Positions 37,466 to 44,698 of a stretch of 64,000 nt of DNA are shown piece by piece; the stretch's first letter is position 1; every line of letters starts with the position of its first letter. The DNA is from Pandoraea apista (lineage in GTDB: Bacteria > Pseudomonadota > Gammaproteobacteria > Burkholderiales > Burkholderiaceae), in contig NZ_CP013481.2 of NCBI RefSeq assembly GCF_001465595.2, forward strand, positions 4,712,001 through 4,776,000, written 5' to 3'. The notes beneath the pieces are model-generated. The model saw only the letters and a program-made list of their open reading frames with translations, was not told the DNA's origin and searched no databases. Made by a program: the position numbers and the translations under genes.

Positions 37466-38584
37466 ATGCGTCTCTTTCGCCCGCTCGCTCTCCTTTGTCT
37501 GCTGATCGCACAGGTCGCGGTATCGAGCGCCGGCCCGCTCGCCACGCCCAGCGACGAGCCCGCACAAGCGCGTCAGGCGTTGCTCGACGCCTTGGCAACG
37601 CGTCCGCGTGATCCGGTCATCGCCATCCTCGCCTTGAACGAGGGCACCGAGACGACCGATTTTCTCGTGCCCTACGGCGTACTCAGACAGGCGCGCGCCG
37701 GGCAAGTCGAAGCGGTCGCCGTACAAGCAGGCGACGTCACCCTTATGCCTGCCTTGCGCATCGTGCCGGACACCACGCTTGCCGCCTTCGACGCGCGCCA
37801 CCCGCGCGGCGCCGATATCGTGATCGTGCCCGCGATGCACGACGAGCGCGACCCTCGCGTGCTCCAGTGGTTGCAGCGGCAGGCGGCGCAGGGGGCGTTG
37901 ATCGTCGGCATCTGCTCGGGTGCGCGGGTGCTGAGTCAGGCGGGTCTGCTCAAGGGCCGCCGGTTCACAGGACACTGGTTTGACCGCGACGATTTGCGCA
38001 GCGCCAATCCCACCGGACGCTATGTGGCCAACGTTCGCTTTCTGCATGACGATGGCATCGTCACGACGACGGGCGTGAGCGCTTCGCTGCCGCTCGCCCT
38101 CACACTGGTCGAGGGCATTGCCGGGCAGGCGCGCGCCATCGAGGTCGCAGAAGCGCTGGGAGTGACCGACGCGTCGGCAGGGCATACCAGCGCCGGGTTT
38201 GCGTTGAGCGCGCCGCGCCTCTGGACGATAGCGAGCAACTGGCTCGCGTTCTGGCGGCATGAAACGCTTGCCATCCCGGTGAGCGACGGTGTCGACGATG
38301 TCTCTCTCGCGCTCGTCTCGGACGCCTGGTCACGCACATGGCGCAGTCAGGCGTATGCGGTGGCGTCGCCAACGTCTTCAGGTCACATCACACTCGCCAG
38401 CGGGTTGCAACTCGTCACACAAGACCGACAGGCATTGCGTTCCGCGCACATCGTAAAACTCCCGCCAGACACCACGGCGATGGCGCGCTTCACACAAACG
38501 CTCGATGCTATCGGGCAGCGATATGGGCAGGCTGAACGCGACATCGTAACGCTCGCATTGGAATACGCCGACGCGTCACGATGA
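37466..38584 (+). CDS. Secreted DJ-1/PfpI-family protein
   Basis: A 372-residue protein with an N-terminal signal peptide (MRLFRPLALLCLLIAQVAVSSAG, hydrophobic core 7-20) followed by a DJ-1/PfpI domain. The nucleophile cysteine is C150 in the elbow VGICSGARVL, preceded by RGADIVIVPAMHDERD. It resembles the N-terminal domain of GlxA-type AraC regulators but has no HTH. The C-terminal 130 residues have no clear family assignment. It lies 106 bp downstream of a LysR gene and converges on a GlxA-type regulator, so they may be functionally paired. Its function is unknown. Confidence 0.78.
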   Translation: MRLFRPLALLCLLIAQVAVSSAGPLATPSDEPAQARQALLDALATRPRDPVIAILALNEGTETTDFLVPYGVLRQARAGQVEAVAVQAGDVTLMPALRIVPDTTLAAFDARHPRGADIVIVPAMHDERDPRVLQWLQRQAAQGALIVGICSGARVLSQAGLLKGRRFTGHWFDRDDLRSANPTGRYVANVRFLHDDGIVTTTGVSASLPLALTLVEGIAGQARAIEVAEALGVTDASAGHTSAGFALSAPRLWTIASNWLAFWRHETLAIPVSDGVDDVSLALVSDAWSRTWRSQAYAVASPTSSGHITLASGLQLVTQDRQALRSAHIVKLPPDTTAMARFTQTLDAIGQRYGQAERDIVTLALEYADASR

Positions 38585-38611
38585 AGCGAACGGGCGGGAC
38601 GCCGACAAGTG

Positions 38612-39646
38612 CTACGCGGTCAGGCGGTACTGCGACACGGGGGTGCCGAACGTGTCTCGAAACGCCCGCTGAAAAGCGTCGACGCTACGAAATCCGCTGC
38701 GCTGCGCGATGCGCTCCTGAGTCCACCCGGTCTGGCGTAACAGCGACGCCGCGAAATGCACCCGGGCGCGTACGACATATCGCGCGGGCGAGATTCCGGT
38801 GTCACGGGAAAACGCGCGGGAGAAGTTGCGCGGGCTCATGCGGGCCACGGCGGCCAGCGCTTCGACACTCAGATCGGCGTCGAGATGACTCTCGATCCAC
38901 GCGATCACGTCGCGCACCGGCGATGTTGCGCCCTGCTGCAATGCGAGCGAACGGCTCACCTGCGACTCCGCGCCACCACGCAGCACGAACAACGCCAGAT
39001 CGCGCGCGATATCCATCGCGACAGCCCGGCCGAGATCGGCCTCGATCATGCCGAGCGCCATATCGATACCCGTGGTCACGCCCCCCGACGTCCACACGTT
39101 GCCGTCGCGTACGAACACCCGGTCGCGCTGCACGTCGGTCGCCGTGCACATCGACGCCAGCAAATCACATGCGCGCCAATGGGTCGTCGACTGGCGCGAA
39201 TCCAGCAGCCCCGCCGCCATCAGCACGAAGGCGCCGGTGCATACGCTTGAGACGCGTCGCGCGCGCGCAGCCGCCTGTGCAACCCATTGGGCGGCGCCAC
39301 CGTCGACTACGGCTTGGCGCAACGCCGCTTCTTCCCCGCCGGCAACGATGATCGTATCGATATTCCGCGAGTCACCGAGTGCCCGTAGCGGCGTAGTGTT
39401 GGCGATAGCGAGGCCGGCACTTGTATTGACGTTGCCGCCGTACGGCGACACAACGCTCAGACGGTAGGCGCCCGGCACGGCAAGCGATGCCTTGGCGAAG
39501 ACGCTGGCCGGGCCAGTGACATCGATGGCCTCCACGCCCTCGAATGCGACGATGACGATATGACGGCCGACCGGATCGGCGTCCGAAGATAGAACGTAGG
39601 CTGACACGCTTTGCCCCGCAGGTTCGGCACGAATCCCGCTGGACAT
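38612..39646 (-). CDS. GlxA-type AraC-family transcriptional regulator
   Basis: A 344-residue regulator with an N-terminal DJ-1/PfpI-like domain (IVIVAFEGVEAIDVTGPASVF, elbow SSVCTGAFVL) and two C-terminal AraC HTH motifs (LSVEALAAVARMSPRNFSRAF and TQERIAQRSGFRSVDAFQRAF). Family members sense small molecules and include regulators of glycine-betaine and carnitine use. It faces the secreted DJ-1-like gene tail to tail at 38584/38612. Confidence 0.88.
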   Translation of the reverse strand: MSSGIRAEPAGQSVSAYVLSSDADPVGRHIVIVAFEGVEAIDVTGPASVFAKASLAVPGAYRLSVVSPYGGNVNTSAGLAIANTTPLRALGDSRNIDTIIVAGGEEAALRQAVVDGGAAQWVAQAAARARRVSSVCTGAFVLMAAGLLDSRQSTTHWRACDLLASMCTATDVQRDRVFVRDGNVWTSGGVTTGIDMALGMIEADLGRAVAMDIARDLALFVLRGGAESQVSRSLALQQGATSPVRDVIAWIESHLDADLSVEALAAVARMSPRNFSRAFSRDTGISPARYVVRARVHFAASLLRQTGWTQERIAQRSGFRSVDAFQRAFRDTFGTPVSQYRLTA

Positions 39647-39786
39647 TCGCGCGCATTCCCGAATTAGGACGGGCTACGCGGCCCGCCGGCTGGCGTGCAT
39701 TGTAGCCCTTGCATGTGAGGGGCTGCACGCCTCCCGGGCGTAGTGAGTGAGCGTTATGGCTCTCGGACGGTGAGCCAGCCGAAGGG

Positions 39787-40935
39787 CTATCGCGCTGCCT
39801 GCGTGAACTTGTTGAACGACGTATCGAACAGGCCCCGCACGTCGAAGCTCTTGGTCAGCGTGCCGGTCTTCACAAAATCGTCCACACTCTTCTGCGCCTC
39901 GGCGATGGCGCTGTCCGTCAGCGGCTCATAGCGAATGCGCGACGTGCTGAACCACTGATGCGCCAGCTTGGGATCGACGCGCGACTTGGCGGCCCAGACA
40001 TCGGCATAGCGCTCGATATGCCGCGAGTCCGCCAGCGACCACTCACGCGCGCGCTGATACCGCTGAACGAAGTCGCCCAGCAATTCGCGCTTGGCATCGA
40101 TGACCTTCTGCGTTGTGGACAGATAACTCTGCGCCGCGATCAGGCCGCGCGCCGTCACCACCGTGCGAGCGCCCGCCTCGCGCAAGCGCGTGACGTAAGG
40201 CTCCCAGGTCGCCGTCGCATCCACCTTCCCCGCCTGCAACGCCGCCGCCGAATCCACGGACGCGAGATACGAGTACTTCACCGAGTCGAGCGGCAACCCG
40301 GCCGACGTCAGCGCCGCCTGCACCAGTTGCTGCGACCAGCCGCCGCGAGTGATTGCCACCGTCTTGCCCTTCAGGTCGGCCACAGTCTTGATCTGCGTAT
40401 GAGGGCCGGCGAGCAGCACCACACTGTCGGGACTGTCCCGATAAATGCCGATGACTTTGACGGGCGCGCCCTGCGCCGCGAGGAACAACACCGGGCCGTC
40501 GCCTTGCAGACCGATATCGAGCGCGCCCGCGTTGACCGCCTCAATCACGGGCGTGCCCGCCGGGAACTGCTTCCATGCAACGGTGTAGGGCGCGTCGCGC
40601 AACGCGCCCGACGCCTCGAAGAGACTCTGCGCGTTGTACGCCTGATCGCCAACAACCAACACCGGCTTGTCTGCCGCCTTGCTGCCGAACGGCAGGATCG
40701 CCGCGACACTCAGCGCAACCGCCGTGGCGCGACGCAGACGCGCACGCCAGATAGGCCAGCGCTCGCGCAAACGGCTGCGCAGGTCGCGCTTTGCCGAGCG
40801 TGCAAGCGTCGCCTGCAACATCGCGGCGCGCGACGGCGCAGATACATAGAGGCCAAAGGCAATCGCAGACGCGGCGATGAATGCATCGATCACCGGGTTC
40901 ACCACCGGCGCGGTAGAGGAAGCAGATGTCTTCAT
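39787..40935 (-). CDS. Sulfonate-type ABC transporter binding protein (SsuA-like), long N-terminus
   Basis: A 382-residue periplasmic binding protein of the SsuA/NrtA group (VTVAWKQFPAG-like region AYTVAWKQFPAG, NAGALDIGLQGDGPVLF, DLKGKTVAITRGG). The binding domain begins near residue 88 after a normal-looking signal sequence (TAVALSVAAILPFGSKA), but it is preceded by about 70 residues with another hydrophobic segment (IDAFIAASAIAFGLYV). Either it starts later (for example ATG at 40821) or it has an unusual membrane anchor. No permease or ATPase gene follows, so it is an orphan. It is divergent from a flavin monooxygenase gene, suggesting organosulfur uptake. Confidence 0.82.
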   Translation of the reverse strand: MKTSASSTAPVVNPVIDAFIAASAIAFGLYVSAPSRAAMLQATLARSAKRDLRSRLRERWPIWRARLRRATAVALSVAAILPFGSKAADKPVLVVGDQAYNAQSLFEASGALRDAPYTVAWKQFPAGTPVIEAVNAGALDIGLQGDGPVLFLAAQGAPVKVIGIYRDSPDSVVLLAGPHTQIKTVADLKGKTVAITRGGWSQQLVQAALTSAGLPLDSVKYSYLASVDSAAALQAGKVDATATWEPYVTRLREAGARTVVTARGLIAAQSYLSTTQKVIDAKRELLGDFVQRYQRAREWSLADSRHIERYADVWAAKSRVDPKLAHQWFSTSRIRYEPLTDSAIAEAQKSVDDFVKTGTLTKSFDVRGLFDTSFNKFTQAAR

Positions 40936-41047
40936 GTCGTGATGCCACACCGGAGCGCGGCCGAAAAGGAATCGGACGTGTCAGTCTAGGCAACGCCGCT
41001 CGCGTTCCCAACCATCGATTGGTGCGTTTCATAGCAGGTGCGCCACC

Positions 41048-41072
41048 GGTTTGCTTATGCAGGTTTGCTTAT
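41048..41072. repeat. Two direct repeats of GGTTTGCTTAT before the monooxygenase gene
   Basis: The 11-base word GGTTTGCTTAT occurs at 41048-41058 and again at 41062-41072, a 14-bp period. The pair lies in the 213-bp gap between the divergent binding-protein and monooxygenase genes. It could be a tandem activator site or a chance duplication. Confidence 0.5.
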
Positions 41073-41148
41073 CGAATTTCGTTGTTTGCCCCGGAACGTG
41101 GCGCTCCCGTATGGTGATCGTCTACCGAAATCGAACGAGAGCTACGTC

Positions 41149-42576
41149 ATGAGCCAACCTGCCCGCAAGCTCCGGCTGGGCGCCTACATGTCGGGGTCCG
41201 GCGTGCAGGGCGATAGCTGGCGCCACCCCGACACGGACACCGACGCCTATTCGCAATTCGCGCGGTACCGGCATTACGCCCAAGAACTGGAGCGCGGCTG
41301 CTTCGACGCCCTGTTCTTCTTCGACAACCTCTTCATGTCGACCGACCCGGTGTCGCTCGCCCATAGCCCCGGTGCACCGCGCTGGGACCCGGTCGTGCTG
41401 CTCGCCGGTCTGGCCGGCGCAACGCAGCATATCGGTCTGGTGGCATCAGTGAGCACCACGTACAGCGAACCCTACAACGTGGCGCGCGCGTTCGCCTCGC
41501 TCGATCACCTCTCGGGCGGTCGTGCCGGCTGGAATCTGGTGACGTCGACAGGCGGAGGAGAGAACTTCAATCGCGACGATCATGTCGATCATGCCGTGCG
41601 GTACGAGCGTGCGAACGAGTTCTACGATGTGGTGACCGGCCTCTGGGACAGCCACGCGGACGACGCCTTTCCCCGCGACAAAGCCACAGGTCAATGGGCC
41701 GACCCGACCCGCATTCGCACGCTCGATCATCGCGGCAAGCACTTCCGCGTGCGCGGCCCGCTCAGCGCGCCGCGCCCCGTGCAGGGATGGCCGGTAATCG
41801 CACAGGCCGGCTCAAGCGAAGCCGGCCGCGAACTGGCCGCGCGGGCGGGCGAATTGCTTTACACCGCCGCACAAGACATCGACGACGCGCGCGCGTTCTA
41901 CACCGATGTGAAGACGCGGGCCTTGAAGTACGGCCGGCGCCCCGAACACATCTTCATTCTGCCGGGGGTATCGCCCATCGTTGGCCGCACGCAGGCCGAG
42001 GCTGAAGACATCTACGACGCCCTGCTCGCGCATCGCGATCCCGCCGTCGTGCTGCATTCGCTGACGAACTACGCGAGTCTAGGCATCGATCTCGGCAGTC
42101 TGCCGCTCGACGCGAAAGTCCCCCTACCCGAACAGGTGCCGGAGACTAACTCGCACAAGAGCCGTCAGAAGTTGCTGGTGGACTGGATCCGGCGCGAACA
42201 GCCAAGCGTGCGCGAGCTTTATACGCGCTTCACCGGCGGCGGACATCGCGTGCTGGTCGGCACGCCGGCATCGATCGCCGACGACTTCCAGCACTGGTTC
42301 GAGACGGGCGCGGCCGACGGCTTCAACATCATGTTCCCGAGCGCGCCCGTGGGCATTACGTCGTTCGTGGATCTGGTGGTGCCGGAGTTGCAGCGGCGCG
42401 GTCTTTTCCGGACTCGCTACGAAGGCCGCACCTTCCGCGAAAATCTTGGCGTGCCGGCCGTTCCCAACCGGCACTTCCCGCCGCGCGATGCGTCGTCGGC
42501 ACCGGATACTCACAATCACAACGCGACGGCCATCTCATCGGCTCACGCGGCGGCAACGACAGCGGCAATCGCCTGA
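41149..42576 (+). CDS. NtaA/SnaA/DszA-family FMN-dependent monooxygenase
   Basis: A 475-residue member of the bacterial luciferase-like group II, which uses FMNH2 from a separate reductase. Family features include LGAYMSGSGVQGDSWRHP, HLSGGRAGWNLVTST, NFNRDDHVDHAVRYERANEF and GHRVLVGTPASIADD. Relatives oxidise nitrilotriacetate, dibenzothiophene sulfone or sulfonates. The ATG at 41149 has GAGAG upstream. The neighbouring SsuA-like protein suggests an organosulfur substrate (inference). Its last 34 bases overlap the 3' end of the convergent ttuC gene. Confidence 0.87.
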   Translation: MSQPARKLRLGAYMSGSGVQGDSWRHPDTDTDAYSQFARYRHYAQELERGCFDALFFFDNLFMSTDPVSLAHSPGAPRWDPVVLLAGLAGATQHIGLVASVSTTYSEPYNVARAFASLDHLSGGRAGWNLVTSTGGGENFNRDDHVDHAVRYERANEFYDVVTGLWDSHADDAFPRDKATGQWADPTRIRTLDHRGKHFRVRGPLSAPRPVQGWPVIAQAGSSEAGRELAARAGELLYTAAQDIDDARAFYTDVKTRALKYGRRPEHIFILPGVSPIVGRTQAEAEDIYDALLAHRDPAVVLHSLTNYASLGIDLGSLPLDAKVPLPEQVPETNSHKSRQKLLVDWIRREQPSVRELYTRFTGGGHRVLVGTPASIADDFQHWFETGAADGFNIMFPSAPVGITSFVDLVVPELQRRGLFRTRYEGRTFRENLGVPAVPNRHFPPRDASSAPDTHNHNATAISSAHAAATTAAIA

Positions 42577-43652
42577 CCCACCTCGGTCGTGTTCGCTTGC
42601 CCGCCCATATCGCCGGTGCGCGGGCCGTGCTTGATGACCTGCGTGATCGCTGCGAGGATCGCGTCGTGGGCGTCACGCGCGCGGCCTTCGCCGCCGCCGA
42701 GGTGGTCGAGCATCATGGCGGCGGTCCAGATCATGCCGATCGGGTTGGCGATGTTCTTGCCCGCAATGTCCGGGGCCGAGCCATGCACCGGTTCGAACAG
42801 CGACGGGAACTTGCCCTCCGGATTCAGGTTGCCCGACGGCGCAATGCCGATGGTGCCCGTACAAGCGGGCCCCAGATCCGACAGAATGTCGCCGAATAGA
42901 TTCGATGCGACCACCACGTCGAAGCGATCCGGATTCAGCACGAAGCGCGCGCACAGAATGTCGATGTGCTGCTTGTCCCACGTAATGTCCGGATACTTCG
43001 CAGCCGTCTCGGCAGCACGCTTGTCCCACCAGGGCATCGAAATCGAGATGCCGTTGCTTTTGGTCGCCACCGTCACATGCTTGCGCTTGCGCTGTTGGGC
43101 GAGATCGAACGCGAACTTCAGCACACGCTCCGTGCCGTGACGCGTGAAGACCGACTCCTGCACGACGAACTCGCGTTCCGTGCCTTCGAACATCACGCCC
43201 CCGACCGACGAGTACTCGCCTTCGGTGTTCTCACGCACGATCATGAAGTCGATGTCGCCCGCCTTACGCCCGGCGAGCGGTGACGGCACGCCGTCAAACA
43301 ACCGCGCCGGACGCAGGTTGATGTACTGATCGAATTCGCGACGGAACTTGAGCAGCGAGCCCCACAACGAGATGTGATCGGGCACGGTCTCGGGCCAGCC
43401 CACTGCGCCGAACAGAATCGCGTCGACGCCATCGAGCTGCTGCTTCCAGTCGTCCGGCATCATCTGGCCATGCTCGACGTAGTAGTCGCAGCTCGCCCAT
43501 TCAATGTGCAGGTACTCGACGGGAATGCCGAAGCGCTTGCTCGCGGCGTCGAGCACGCGCAAACCTTCGGGCATCACCTCCTTGCCGATACCGTCGCCCG
43601 GAATCACGGCGATCTTGAACGGACGCTGGGCGCGTTGGGACATGTCGGTCAT
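42543..43652 (-). CDS. ttuC: Tartrate dehydrogenase/decarboxylase (D-malate dehydrogenase type)
   Basis: A 369-residue member of the isocitrate/isopropylmalate dehydrogenase family using NAD and a divalent metal. It has the N-terminal VIPGDGIGKEVMPEG, the metal and substrate residues in KSNGISISMPWWD and SNLFGDILSDLG, and the EPVHGSAPDIAGKNIANP signature. The SSVGGVMFEGTEREF segment is typical of TtuC/DmlA rather than LeuB. It oxidises and decarboxylates D-malate or tartrate. The ATG at 43652 has AGGAGA upstream and was chosen over 43742. The divergent LysR gene is its likely activator, like DmlR/TtuA. Confidence 0.92.
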   Translation of the reverse strand: MTDMSQRAQRPFKIAVIPGDGIGKEVMPEGLRVLDAASKRFGIPVEYLHIEWASCDYYVEHGQMMPDDWKQQLDGVDAILFGAVGWPETVPDHISLWGSLLKFRREFDQYINLRPARLFDGVPSPLAGRKAGDIDFMIVRENTEGEYSSVGGVMFEGTEREFVVQESVFTRHGTERVLKFAFDLAQQRKRKHVTVATKSNGISISMPWWDKRAAETAAKYPDITWDKQHIDILCARFVLNPDRFDVVVASNLFGDILSDLGPACTGTIGIAPSGNLNPEGKFPSLFEPVHGSAPDIAGKNIANPIGMIWTAAMMLDHLGGGEGRARDAHDAILAAITQVIKHGPRTGDMGGQANTTEVGQAIAAVVAAA

Positions 43653-43687
43653 GGTCTGTCTCTCCTGATGTTTGGACGATGGCGTTA

Positions 43688-43740
43688 GGTTATTCCATTC
43701 CAACGCGGATAAAATCCCCCAATCGGTTAATCCACTATCC
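43688..43740. promoter_or_regulatory. Repeated GGTTAwTCC motifs in the ttuC-LysR gap
   Basis: GGTTATTCCATTCC at 43688-43701 and GGTTAATCCACTATCC at 43725-43740 share a core and lie 37 bp apart, with GGATAAAATCC (a dyad) between them. They fill the short divergent promoter region and are candidate sites for the LysR protein. Confidence 0.35.
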
Positions 43741-43747
43741 ACGAATC

Positions 43748-44659
43748 GTGAATAAACCTCTGCCCGTTAATCCGAATCTCGACGATCTGCGCGTGTTCTG
43801 TCAGGTCGCCCGCCGCGCCAGCTTCTCGGCGGCTGCCGAAGCGCTGGGGGTTTCGCCTGCCTATGTGAGCAAACGTGTCGGTATGCTCGAAGCCGATCTC
43901 GGCACGCGTTTGCTGCACCGCTCAACGCGGCGTGTGGCGATTACCGACGCCGGCGAACGGGTCTACGCCTGGGCCGAGAAGATTCTCGACGACGTGAATC
44001 ACCTGATGGAGGACGTATCGAGTACGCGGCAGGTGCCGCGCGGCACGTTGCGGGTGTCGAGCAGCTTCGGCTTCGGACGCCATGTCGTGGCACCGGCCAT
44101 GTCGCGACTGCGGACGTTGCATCCGCAGCTCAATGTGCGGCTGGACCTGTTCGACCGGATCGTCGACGTGGCGGCCGAGGGCTACGACCTCGACGTACGC
44201 ATTGGCGACGACATTGCGCCGCATCTCATCGCACGCAAGCTTGCCGACAATCATCGCGTGCTATGTGCTTCGAGCGCCTATCTCGACGCGCATGGCACGC
44301 CGCGTCAGTTGAGCGATCTGGCCGGGCATGCGTGCATCGTCATCAAAGAGCGCGATCACCCGTTCGGTATGTGGCGGTTGCAACAGCGCGGCGAGGCGGT
44401 GTCGCTCAAGGTGACGGGTCCCCTCTCCACTAATCACGGCGAAGTGGCCGTGCAATGGGCGCTCGACGGACAGGGGATCGTGCTGCGTTCGATGTGGGAT
44501 GTGGGGGCGCTCATCGCGCGGGGCGATCTGGTGCAGGTACTGCCCGAGGTCACGCAACCGGCCAATGTCTGGGCGGTATATCCGTCTCGCGTGGCGTCGT
44601 CCGCCAAGGTGCGCGCCTGCGTGGAATTTCTCGCGGGAGAGTTCCAGACGCAGGCGTAG
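43748..44659 (+). CDS. LysR-family transcriptional regulator, DmlR/TtuA-like
   Basis: A 303-residue LysR protein with HTH segment FSAAAEALGVSPAYVSKRVG, which is the exact style of DmlR (activator of the D-malate dehydrogenase gene). Its effector domain has the RKLADNHRVLCASSAYLDAHG region. The GTG at 43748 is preferred. The frame is open from 43679, but that would put its start 26 bp from the divergent ttuC start. It probably activates ttuC in response to tartrate or D-malate. Confidence 0.87.
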   Translation: MNKPLPVNPNLDDLRVFCQVARRASFSAAAEALGVSPAYVSKRVGMLEADLGTRLLHRSTRRVAITDAGERVYAWAEKILDDVNHLMEDVSSTRQVPRGTLRVSSSFGFGRHVVAPAMSRLRTLHPQLNVRLDLFDRIVDVAAEGYDLDVRIGDDIAPHLIARKLADNHRVLCASSAYLDAHGTPRQLSDLAGHACIVIKERDHPFGMWRLQQRGEAVSLKVTGPLSTNHGEVAVQWALDGQGIVLRSMWDVGALIARGDLVQVLPEVTQPANVWAVYPSRVASSAKVRACVEFLAGEFQTQA

Positions 44660-44698
44660 TCCGAGCAACGCCCCGCCTGAAGCGAGGCGCTATCGAAC

